Positions 30,501 to 40,838 of a stretch of DNA of 64,000 nt are shown here, in pieces (the stretch's first letter is position 1; the number at the start of each line of letters is the position of its first letter). A program made the translations under genes and the position numbers. The notes under the pieces were generated by a model. The model searched no databases and was not told the DNA's origin. It worked only from the letters and a program-made list of their open reading frames with translations. The DNA is from Pratylenchus scribneri (lineage: Eukaryota > Nematoda > Chromadorea > Rhabditida > Pratylenchidae), in assembly GCA_030063045.1 (NCBI GenBank), contig JAQSEB010000037.1:496001-560000 (forward strand). The letters run 5' to 3'.

Positions 30501-33500
30501 GTCTATTTGTATTTGTATGTCTCCAAATTTTCTTTTGAAGATGAATTGAGCTAATTTTTTATACTCGGGGTTTTCTGGGTTGATGAACATTGGTCGCCAA
30601 TATCTAATTGGTTTTTGATTTGGCTAAGTCCTGCGCAGCTTGGCCTTAATTTATGGCCAACTTTGGTGATTTAGATTTTGCCGATGAAAATATCAAATAT
30701 GGGGTAATCGATGGTGCTGAAGACGACGGTGATAATGATTTTCAATTTGTTTTGAGTTATGAGACATGAAGTAATCCTGAAGCGAGGAAAAAGACGAACA
30801 TTATGGTTGAACTAATAGAATAACAATTGCTAACATCTGATGACTGATGAGCCCCGAAGCGTCAAAAAAGACAAAATCAAATATGAACTAGTATTTTATA
30901 ATTTTCCAAAAAAAAACCTGAAACAGTGGCATATCGATTCCGCAATTCTGCCATATATTTATATATATATCTCTTCTTTTTTAATTTTAAATATTTTCAA
31001 AAAATCAAAAAATTATATGTAATATTTACAATAGATTCTTGATGATATTTTTTATTATCATTTCTTTTGAACTAATTTAAAATAGATGTTATCTTATCAT
31101 AAAATCAATCAACATTTGTTCCAAATGAGGCTAGAGAAAAGACTACATCCTTCATTGCCATCGGCTTTATAGGGTAAAATTAAAACTGCTGGCGAAGAGA
31201 AAAAAGTTACTTTTGGATTTTAGGCGAAACCAATAGCAGAGTCGATTGGTGTATCATTTCATGACTTTGAAAAAATTTTATAATAAGCCCTTAATTCCAT
31301 ATAGCGTCAATAATTGGATACAAATTTATTATACCCGATAATTTTATAATATTTTTTGATTTAAATGCAAACGCGACATTTTTACACTTTTTTTACGAAA
31401 CGCGACATTTTTACACTTTTTTTACGAAACGCGACATTTTTACACTTTTTTTACGAAACGCGACATTTTTACACTTTTTTTACGAAACGCGACATTTTTA
31501 CACTTTTTTTACGAAACGCGACATTTATACACTTTTTTTACGAAATGCAACATTTTACACTTTTTACGAAACGCACCCACACGGACCACAAAATCAAAGA
31601 ATAAATTCTATGAATTTTTAGATCCGCATGACGCGATTCCGTATTAGCCCATTAGAATATCAAATTTATTGGAAGCATGAAGTGCACGATGAGCCCACAA
31701 GAAATTTATTAATTCATGAATTCTATTGTGCCCATCGAAATTCAGGTAATAATTTTTCCTATGAAACTCTACAATCTTTTAGAATTGTAGTTCATAATTT
31801 TTGTTTTAATTAACGTTTTTTTTAAATTTTGCCCGAATTTTATTATGTTAATTAATTCCAATTCCCCACCTTAAATCTACATTCAACGATTATTATGATT
31901 TAGCCTAAAAGAGTCATCTAAAATTTAATACAAAAGTACAGTTTATACTTACCTTTAATTTTGACTTATTAAACATGACAATAACAAATTGCATATTAGA
32001 TTAATTCAGATGAGTTTTATTGAAGGGATGATAAACAATTAAACCCCAATATTTTTAGGACAAACGATTAAACCCCAAATTATTCATTTAGATTTAGATG
32101 ACAATTAAATAACTATTATCATATCCATTATATTTTTATTTTACCCTCCCCTAACCCAGATGTAAATTCGTTTAATTATTCTCCAAGATATGAAGGAAAT
32201 GGAATAAAGAGGTGTTGTCCTGGACTTGAATTATTGACCGAAAATTTTGCATTGATACAACAACATTTGAAAGTGAGTAATTTTCGAAAGCATTTTATTA
32301 AAATAAATTTTGGAAAATTTTAATTTTACCGTAAAATTTATTCATTTATTATCATAAAATGTTTTTAGGCAACACACATAACTTGGCAGTATAATAAAAT
32401 ATTAGGATTTATGTTAGGCTTAGAAATTTATGGGTTTGTCACTTTTTTGAACTATTAATTTATCAAATTATTTAATTTTTTATTATTTATTTTATTAAGC
32501 ATCCATTTGTTCGGATTATGAAATTGGATTTGTTAGAAATTATGAAACCACCGGAAGCTGAAATAATTTCCAATTTGAATATTTCAAGAAATTTATTTTG
32601 TCACAATCACAATTTGGCAGCTGCTACTAAAGAAGTAAAATTATTTAATAAATATTGATAAGTTTTTTAGATTAAATTTAAAAAAATAAGAAATGATATA
32701 AAGAATTAAAATTTATCATAAATAAAAAATTTCTTTTTACTCTTAATAGGAAATAAATATTATATAAATATTCAAAAATAATTTTTTTTGTATTTTTTAA
32801 TATCAATATTTTTTCCTTGACTAACTTTAATATTCAATAAATTAAAATAAATATTTATTTTTTAATATAATTGATATTATTTAAGGGTGTCAGCTTTTAC
32901 TGGCAGAAATTAGCATTTGAATTAAACTGGTTGATACAGAACAAAAAAATTCATCCGGCAGCGTGCATTGATATTGATTTGTATCTTTTATCGACTTTTA
33001 TATCTTACAATACTGGCGTAAAAGAAATTGAAGGAACCAGCAGTAACAGTAGTCTAAAAGTTGGTGAACAACAACAGAAAATAAATATTTTTGAACTCGT
33101 CCAACAACTTGGTCATTGTGCTGAATTGCGATTAGGATTTTGTGACGGAACTGGTACAGCAAAATTTTTATTAATTTTTTATATTTTTAATTAATTATTT
33201 ATGAAATGGAAGTCTATTAATTTACATAAATCTTTGTGTCAAAAATAATCATTTTCATTACTTTGAGGCTATATAAAATATAAATTGGCCAAATCAGATT
33301 TCTTTAAGATTCCCTAAACCCTAAGCCCTTACAGTCCCCAATTCCATCCTCTGCCCTGAACCTAACCCTTAGCCCTAATACCTAATTATGGCCAAGTTAT
33401 ATGGCCACAAAAATATAATATTTTTCGATACGAAAGAATTTGTGTAAATTAATTATTTTTTCTCTGCAATTATTTACACTGTATGAAATTTTCATCAACA

Positions 33501-35255
33501 GATGCCGATGATTTTGATGGCGATGTTCTCTTAAATAATAATTTGGCTAAAATGTTTCATGGCCCTTTATTTATTCAATTTTCTTCAGCAGTCCACAAAA
33601 CAAAAATGGTAAATTGCATCTGGGAATAAATAAAAAAAAAGAAAAAAATTGTAAATATATATAAAAAAACAATGAATTTAGAAAAAAAATATTATGGCAA
33701 TAAATCTTGAGAACTATAAAACGTGGTTGAAAATATAAACTCACAAAATACTATCGATCAAGCATTTGGTATTAAATTGAGATTAATTTGTATAGAATAT
33801 ATTCAAAAATATATTCAAAAAAGCGATCATTGAAAAATAAAAATTCATTAAAAAATTAAAATTATATAGTTTAATCTGCAGAAAAATAATTTTTCTATCA
33901 AAAAATTTGCATTTTTAAGGCTAATGTTAAGGCTAACGGTCAATTTTACCATTTTATTTTTCTCAGGAAATGCTGATTTTAACATGAAATTATGAACGTT
34001 TTCCTTTAATTACATTTTATTTTTAGCAGTTTAATACTTTTCCATAAGATTAATTAAAAATTCAAACTTTAAAGATCAATGCGCTGCTTCATCTTTACAA
34101 TCCCAATCAGGATCCTCACAGGCTTATATCATTTTATAATTTTGCTAAGAAAACTGAATCAAATTTGCTTCAAATTTTAATTGATGTATGCGAAAATAAT
34201 TTTTTCAATTTTTATAAATTTAATTATTAGGATTTCCTTGATGAGACCACCTCGCCTTGCACTTATTTTGCACATTTATGTACAATCATAATTGAAGGCA
34301 AACAAGCTGATTATTACAATCATGTTACAAACGAATTTCTTTTAATTTCGCCAGTTATACGGTAAAAAATAATTTTGTAACAAATTTTTGTTAACATAAT
34401 TATATGCGGAATTAATTTATGGGTTGTAATTAATAATTTAACTATCAAACAATGGTCAATAAGATTATATAAAATTTTAAATTACTAATATTTGGTACAG
34501 TATATTCAATAAATTCAAAAATAAAATTATTTATAGAGATGTCTTGGGTGCTTTTTAAGATGTTTATTTTTTGTAAATTATTATAGGAAAAAATAAAGAT
34601 CAGAAAAATACCCAATTTCTAAAAATTGGCAAAATATGTATAAATATGCAAAATTTATAAAATTTCAACATTATTAATATTGGGCTTTTGGCTAGGATAT
34701 CAATATCTTGAAATATTAAATGCATATAATACTGTTTTAAAAACCATAGGGAATTATTTTTCAACCCTTCAAAAATCGGAAAATTAGGGGGATCTTACTC
34801 TTTAATTTTTGGATATTTTTGAACAAATTAATAATAATTTTATATAGCTTTAGGCGGGGAAAAATTATTTACGGTAATTAAAAATATATTTTTGGCATGA
34901 ATAGAAGTTAAAATTTCCAAAATAAAATATTTTCAGATATTTAAACTACAGAATACATTTTTTCCATTTTCACAGATATTCTATGAATGCAACTGATCGG
35001 TTGAACTGTCTGATAACCCGAGGAAATTGTTGCAATGAAGAAATAAAAGCGGAAGCTTGTTCACTTCATTCACAACTCCGTCAAGATGTGAAAAAACGTT
35101 TTTGCTTATTTCTCAATAAATACAATTATCCTAGTCTTGGACAAGAAAATATTTCCAAATACCAATTAGAAGATGTTGAAATAGCCAATGATCGAGTAAG
35201 CATTACAAATTCAAAGCTATTTAATTTGATAAAAAATATTCCAATCGAAAATTAA
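27559..35255 (+). CDS. F-box-like N-terminus with large unrecognised C-terminal region, 11 exons
   Basis: Exons: 27559-27794, 29219-29534, 31622-31745, 32160-32272, 32369-32437, 32500-32634, 32886-33153, 33502-33608, 34075-34185, 34231-34361, 34976-35255; 629 residues with matching phases. Residues 10-60 (LDIFDFFNRTQLLRLIFVNR) resemble the F-box of large nematode families. The middle includes LGWPKMFCYRTLELYDF. The C-terminal part (GVSFYWQKLAFELNWLI, HPAACIDIDLYLL, DFDGDVLLNNNLAKMFHG) has no family I recognise. The exon 5 donor is uncertain: gtttgt at 32434 would break the frame, whereas gtcact at 32438 keeps it. Introns 1, 2 and 7 contain transposons. It could be two neighbouring genes, but phase continuity across exons 2-4 favours one. 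The start is the first ATG of the F-box exon. Confidence 0.6.
27888..28457. mobile_element. hAT-like MITE C
   Basis: A 570-base element in intron 1. Termini CAGGGTTGCCTCGGGT and ACCCGAGGCAACCCTG-like are inverted. It is flanked by the perfect 8-base duplication CTGTACAA (27880-27887 and 28458-28465). Both ends carry tandem gaaaccc/cgaaacctgaaaccc repeats. The interior contains aaattttgcgttgcgcg, related to the motif in MITEs A and B. There is no transposase. The small reading frames over it are repeat artefacts. Confidence 0.88.
29674..30150. mobile_element. hAT-like MITE D
   Basis: Ends CAGGGATGGGTTCGAT and ATCGAACCTATCCCTG are inverted with one mismatch. The 8-base flanks ATAGGTAA and ACTGGTAG agree at five positions, so the duplication is either eroded or absent. 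The interior is AT-rich with repeated cgaaa/gaaacgaaa units and no transposase. It lies in intron 2 of the 27.6-kb gene, about 190 bases upstream of the Mutator-like element. Confidence 0.7.
30343..31583. mobile_element. Mutator-like (MULE) element, non-autonomous, with tandem-repeat ends
   Basis: A 1241-base element with an exact 9-base flanking duplication GACCACAAA (30334-30342 and 31584-31592). Its inverted ends share GCGTTTCGTAAAAAGTG and continue as a perfect match of about 47 bases. The right end is built from about seven tandem 29-base units (cgcgacatttttacac and ttttacgaaa); the left end has three. A 9-base duplication and long ends fit Mutator-like elements. The interior has no full transposase; a 38-codon frame at 30653-30769 (starting MANFGDLDF) is the only notable one. 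It sits in intron 2. The plus-strand frame over the right end is repeat-derived. Confidence 0.82.
33250..33460. mobile_element. Degenerate relative of the TTAA element
   Basis: It carries the same centre (ccctaaaccctaagccctta) and right arm (ggccacaaaaatataatatt, then cgatacgaaag) as the element at 24851-25081, with aaattaatt at the end. The left arm is eroded. It lies in intron 7 of the 27.6-kb gene. Confidence 0.55.
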
Positions 35256-35595
35256 CAATTTTATTTTGAGACTAAATCTGGCTCTTTTTAATCCCTAGAT
35301 CTGGCTATAATTAGCATATAACTGTCTAGCCATATAATTCAAACTAAATTTTAAGTCCAAATTTATTTGTTTGGATTTGGCTCAATTAATATTTTTGCAA
35401 TAAATATTTTTATTAGAAATTTCTAAGCTCATCAAAAGTTAAAGAATAAATTACACATTAAACAATAAATTATTTTTTTTTGTCACCGTTATATAATAGA
35501 ATATTATCAAATTTTTTAGTAAAAATTTTTACATTTTTTCCTATATTTATATAGTTAATAATAATCATTTATAATATGAAATTTTAATTAAGAGA

Positions 35596-35769
35596 GATTG
35601 GCTATTTTTTTCGGAATTGGAAGGCAAAGACACCCAAGGCAAAAATATAGTCTCTTCAATTGGTCCATTCCTAAGGCACATATTTGCCAATAATGGACAT
35701 CGATTTCCCGGAGAAATGTATAACAATGATTCGATGGTGGATTTGGATCGGAAGCTTTTATTTATCTAA
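35596..35769 (+). pseudogene. Orphan 3' exon, coding-like
   Basis: A frame of 57 codons preceded by an AG acceptor (35591-35592) reads DWLFFSELEGKDTQG, then IGPFLRHIFANNGHRF, and ends at TAA 35767-35769. The codon content looks protein-like and richer in GC than its surroundings, but no upstream exon joins it and no start codon precedes it. It may be the last exon of a lost gene or of the gene ending at 35255 if that stop is bypassed by alternative splicing. Family not recognised. Confidence 0.4.
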
Positions 35770-36135
35770 TTAAATCTTCTTAATAAAACATAAATGATAA
35801 TATTTATTATTCTATTCAAATTTTTTTGTGGTTTTTATATGATAAAGAAATTGTTGAACAAATAACAAACTAATTTTTTTCTATTTTAATTAATAACAAT
35901 TAATTTGCATAAAAATTTTACTCAAACTTTAACAAATTGATAATGACCAAATTTGGTTACAATCATAACATTCCTTCTATCATTTTCATTAAATTATGGA
36001 TACCATCAAAATGAAAAGGGAAGAAAAAAGTGTAAAAATAGTAAAATAATTCCAACAACATTTATTCAATTTCATCAAATTAGACCACTGTTGTGGTTTG
36101 AAAATAAACAAAGATATCAGTTAAATTATTTTTTA

Positions 36136-37494
36136 TCAAATATTGATGAATTTTTTAACGGCTTCATAGTTCATTTCGAATTCCCATTCGTTCGAAATTT
36201 TATGAAAAAAATTGATTCCAGTTGCGCCGTCACGATTGAAGGTCCCAGGAATGATAACTTTGGCAAAATTATCACGAAAGTCCGTTCTGAGATTGTCCGG
36301 GAGAGTTGCCTAAAGATAAAATTAAAATTATTAATCATTAATTTTTATTTTAAATAAACCCTATGAGATGCATTCGGTTCAATTTTTTTGCGGAGAGCCT
36401 TGAAAAAGTTTTCATCATTCGAGAATTTAATTGTTTTTTTCGTTGTAATAATGGCAAAATTTGGTTTTGTTGAAGAAACTTGGTCGCGTGTATACATTTT
36501 TATTTCATTTGGCATGTGTTTAATTTTTCCACTTCCAAATTTGCCTTCCAAAGCAGTGAAGATATTTGCCACGAGATATCTGAAGGCAATTGCATCCATT
36601 TTTGAAATCGGCCCACCACCAATTTTGTTGAGGGCCTTTCCGTCCGAAACGGCTTCTAAAAATAAAAAAATTGTTACAATGGACATTGTGCAAAATACAA
36701 AATAAATAATTTTATAAATTTTTAATAAATACCATTGAAGCGTGTTGAGAAATGACCAAACCATTTATCAATTCTTTCGAAGACAATCAATGGCAATGGA
36801 AGAAATCTTTTATCAGATTCACGCTCCCGCAGAAGTTCGTTGATGCGACCTTGAGGCACTCCGTAGAGGTCCAAAAATATTGCCATTGTTTCATTTGTGA
36901 CAACCGTGACACGCCCTTCAATAGCTTGCGGATGCGAACCTGAATCCGAACCTGAACAAAAAACAAAATTATTAAAATACATATTCATATATATTTCAAT
37001 GGGCAACCAAATTTTTCTGTCCCTAATTTTTTTAATAGGCCAATATTTATAATTTAATATATTTACACATTATTCAATTTTTTTCTGAAGGCACTTATGG
37101 TATCTACATGACTGATAAAAATATTTAATTGCCAAAAAATTACATAACAAAACAAGGCAATTTTGGGTAACCGGTTCTATCAAATCCTTTCCATAATATT
37201 ACCCAATTGGGGGATATAATATTAAATTTGCTAATAAGCTTAATACCAACATTCACATGAAAATTGATTTGTTTTGAAAAATTTTTTTGCAGTACTGTGT
37301 AAAAAAATACCTGCAAACAAATTCAAATAGACGCCCCCAGTTCTTCCAAAAAGTTGCTCGATCACTTGGTTGAATGCAGCAGCCGTTGCAGATGAATCCT
37401 CTGCCAATGCCAAACGAAGATCGTACACGCGCAAGAAAATTCCTCTTGCTACTTTATTATAGCCATATTCAATTTGAATATCATTATCATCCAT
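36136..37494 (-). CDS. Hypothetical protein, four exons, 290 residues
   Basis: Minus-strand exons in order: 37494-37311, 36951-36733, 36655-36360, 36309-36136. Splice sites are GT-AG with continuous phases 1, 1, 0. The protein starts MDDNDIQIEYGYNKVARGIF and continues AEDSSATAAAFNQVIEQLFG, VTVVTNETMAIFLDLYGVPQ, ISKMDAIAFRYLVANIFTAL, and KVIIPGTFNRDGATGINFFH; it ends FEMNYEAVKKFINI. It looks globular, with no transmembrane run. An upstream in-frame ATG at 37602 would add 36 residues rich in F, I and K; MDDND is preferred because the composition changes there. I do not recognise the family. It is convergent with the plus-strand gene ending at 35255. Confidence 0.65.
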
Positions 37495-37602
37495 ATTTGA
37501 AGAAAATTTAAATAATGCTTTAAATTTATCCACGAAAATAAACGATCTTTTTGTAATGAAATATTGAATAAAATTCATATTAAAACATATTGAAAAATGC
37601 AA

Positions 37603-39421
37603 ATAAAAGTTTAAATAAAATTATTATAGTTTTGAAAATTTAGCCCTGATAAATATATAATATAGGTTGAAAATTCCCGATTATAAAAATATTAGAAAAT
37701 TAATCAAATTTTTTTAGTTAAAAAAATCGGAAATGCCGAGGGTAAGGGAAATTTATACTGTAAAAGAAGGTTATTGTGCTAATGGATTATTTGTTGATCA
37801 AATATTTTTTCTAATTTTAATTTTTTATAATCTTTATATTGGAATTTAATAATTGGGCTAGAGAAAATTTCGATTGACCAGAATAGGGTTTGGGGCTATG
37901 AAATTGGAATATTCTTTACGATTAAGTCTATATGAGATTGCATAAAGTGAATTTGAATAATAAATAGTGGAATTTAAAATTTATAAATTCGTAATCCATT
38001 GTGAAAACTATAAAATGTTTTATATTTTAAAATAGCAGCCAATAGTGGGTGGATCTGCAGAACTGGCGAAAACAAATTTTTTATTAGTTCACAAAGATGT
38101 TTGCATGAATCACACTTTGACATTTGAATTGTGCCATTTGGATATGCAGGTGCAAAGATGGATTTGATTGTGTTGAAAGAAGATGAGCCCCAACAAAGCG
38201 AATGAATATGTAAAGGCAAAGTTTTATAAAGGCAAAATTTTATTTGAACGAATTGAACAGAGAACTGCAAGTTTAATATTATTGAGAAATAGTGGAGCAA
38301 ATTTTTTTTCCATTTGTTTTTTCTATCTTCATTGTTGTAGAGTTAAATTTAGCATTGTTCGACATAAATGACAAATATAACGAAATAAAAAGACTTGAAA
38401 TATGTAAAACATAGTAAATGCTGAAATTTTATAGGAATAATTATTTGGATTATTGCTTGAGGATGAAACAAAAGATAGACTTGGTGGATTATAAGCAATA
38501 ACATTGGCACAAACAAATTCGTTGTTTGGAATTGGAACAAATATTTTCCCAATTAATCAGCCATTTTTTTGCAAAAATAAATGATTTTAATTAATACTTT
38601 ATTATAAATAATCCACAATTAGATGATTGAAGTAAAAAATGTTATCCAAATTCTGTACCAAAATTTCAAACCTGATTATAAGAGCATCTCATCTGAATTT
38701 TGCTTTATAAAAAAGTGCATATTTCATATTTATTTTAAAAATTATTTGTAATAATAAAAATAATATTTTCAATGTTTATTTAATTCCGTTTCAGATGAAA
38801 ATTCATCATGATTCAAGTCACACATTGCTATTCAAGAAAAAAATATTTTTCTCCAAAAATGCGTAGAGAATTTTCCATTTGGAACTAATTTTAATTCTTC
38901 GACTTGCGCCATTTTTGACTATGTATGAACTGAAAATATAGTGGAAATCATTTTTATAAAGTGTAATATATTTACTTCCAATAAAATGAAAATAGATCTT
39001 CGTTTTTTTACTCTCTTGAATCTTTGGATTTGCATAATAAAAATCAAATTATCATGTTTATCAAAAATTTTTTAAATTTATCATTTTTCTTTCATTAGTT
39101 TCTTATTAGTTATTTTAATTATATTTTTAAAAGAAACTATTTAAATTTTTTCATAATTTGTATTGTAAGTTAATGACACATATAGAAAATGTCTTACTCT
39201 TCAATTGGACTATTTATAAAACAGAAATTTACATAACATTCATTTTAATTTTTTTATGGCGAAGATATATATGGCTTTAAAGTTTTCATTTCTTAAATCA
39301 CAAATCATTAGAAGAAATTTTTAAAAAATAATTAAAATAAAATACCCAAGAATATAATATTTAAATTTTTATCAGATCAAAAATATAAAAATATAGGTAT
39401 CAACAAAAATATTCTTTATTA
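37603..39421. other. AT-rich region with minus-strand coding-like fragments
   Basis: No complete gene could be built. The minus strand reads coding-like stretches at about 38190-38040 (SSFNTIKSIFAPAYPNG, CDSCKHLCELI) and at about 38550-38420 (FVPIPNNEFVCANVIAYNPP). Neither has a convincing start or acceptor in frame. They may be exons of an incomplete or decayed gene. The rest is featureless AT-rich DNA. Confidence 0.35.
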
Positions 39422-39597
39422 TTATTTGAGTGTAATTCTGTTTCGATTTTGGTTTTCAATCGCGGCGAATTCTTTGGCGAAAGTCTCAAAAGTCTTGTTA
39501 ACCTATTGCTTCCGCCTCTCAAATCCGCCGATGGCATCAACAAAGGCGGTATTGGCCCTCTGCCACCGAACGAAGTGCCATTGCGAATCCCATTTTT
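39422..39597 (-). pseudogene. Minus-strand exon remnant with internal stop
   Basis: Read on the minus strand from an AG acceptor at 39599-39598, the frame gives KWDSQWHFVRWQRANTAFVD and AIGGFERRKQ. A TAG follows, then VNKTFETFAKEFAAIENQNR and a second stop at 39424-39422. Either the first stop is the true end, or this is a gene broken by one stop. The segment is richer in GC than its surroundings. Its last part resembles 26890-26905, suggesting a decayed paralogue there. Family not recognised. Confidence 0.4.
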
Positions 39598-39799
39598 CTT
39601 ATTTATTTTATAAATGCCTTCTGACCGTCGTTGAATGTACAAAATGAAAAAGGCAAAATGAACAGAGAATGCAAAATGCGCTGATCAGGCCAATGTCCGC
39701 TATAAATGGGAATAGAAATTTAATGGAATTTTGATCACAATTTTAAATCGCTCACAGCAAAAAGATTGCAAATTTATATAAATTTTTTATTAATTTAAA

Positions 39800-40838
39800 T
39801 ACCACCTGTTTGACTAAGTTTTAATATCGCCTGTTTGACTAAGTTTTAATACCGCCTGTTTGACTAAGTTTTAATATCGCCTGTTTGACTAAGTTTTAAT
39901 TCCGCCTGTTTGACTAAGTTTCAATACCGCCTGTTTGACTAAGTTTTAATTCCGCCTGTTTGACTAAGTTTTAATTCCGCCTGTTTGATTAAGTTTTAAT
40001 TCCGCCTGTTTGACTAAGTTTTAATACCGCCTGTTTGACTAAGTTTTAATATCGCCTGTTTGACTAAGTTTTAATACCACCTGGTTGACTAAGTTTTAAT
40101 TTCGCCTGTTTGATTAAGTTTTAATTCCGCCTAGTTGACTAAATTTTAATAATTCCGCCTGGTTGACTAAGTTTTAATAATTCCGCTTATTTGACTAAGT
40201 TTTAATACCGCCTGTTTGACTAAGTTTTAATTCCGCCTGTTTGACTATGTTTTAATTCCGCCTGTTTGACTAAGTTTTAATTCCGCCTGTTTGACTATGT
40301 TTTAATTCCGCCTGTTTGACTAAGTTTTAATTTCGCCTGTTTGATTAAGTTTTAATTCCGCCTAGTTGACTAAATTTTAATAATTCCGCCTGGTTGACTA
40401 AGTTTTAATAATTCCGCTTATTTGACTAAGTTTTAATACCGCCTGTTTGACTAAGTTTTAATTCCGCCTGTTTGACTAATTTTAATTCCGCCTGGTTGAC
40501 TAAGTTTTAATTTCGCCTGTTTGATTAAGTTTTAATTCCGCCTAGTTGACTAAATTTTAATAATTCCGCCTGGTTGACTAAGTTTTAATTCCGCCTGTTT
40601 GACTAAGTTTTAATTCCGCCTGTTTGACTAAGTTTTAATTTCGCCTGTTTGATTAAGTTTTAATTCCGCCTAGTTGATTAAATTTTAATAATTCCGCCTG
40701 GTTGACTAAGTTTTAATAATTCCGCTTATTTGACTAAGTTTTAATTCCGCCTGTTTGACTAAGTTTTAATTCCGCCTGTTTGATTAAGTTTTAATTCCGC
40801 CTGTTTGACTAAGTTTTAATTCAGTCTTTTTCCTAACA
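39800..40838. repeat. Second 25-bp minisatellite (1 kb)
   Basis: About 40 units of 25 bases (period measured 39805 to 39830), with core gcctgtttgactaagtttt followed by aatacc or aattcc. Some units gain three bases (taataattccg). The unit shares ttgactaag with the other 25-base minisatellite at 7168-10480. It directly abuts the 166-bp satellite. Confidence 0.95.

Noticed and set aside
31365..31604. 79-codon plus-strand frame with a repeating RDIFTLFLRNATF pattern
   Set aside because: Product of the 29-base terminal repeats of the Mutator-like element; a 29-base unit cannot keep one frame as a true repeat protein would.
36388..36943. Plus-strand frames of 105 and 63 codons
   Set aside because: They are antisense shadows of exons of the minus-strand gene at 36136-37494, whose splice phases are consistent.
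38349..38552. 67-codon hydrophobic minus-strand frame as a membrane protein
   Set aside because: An overlapping frame reads more protein-like and neither has splice or start support; AT-rich DNA yields such F/I/L-rich frames by chance.
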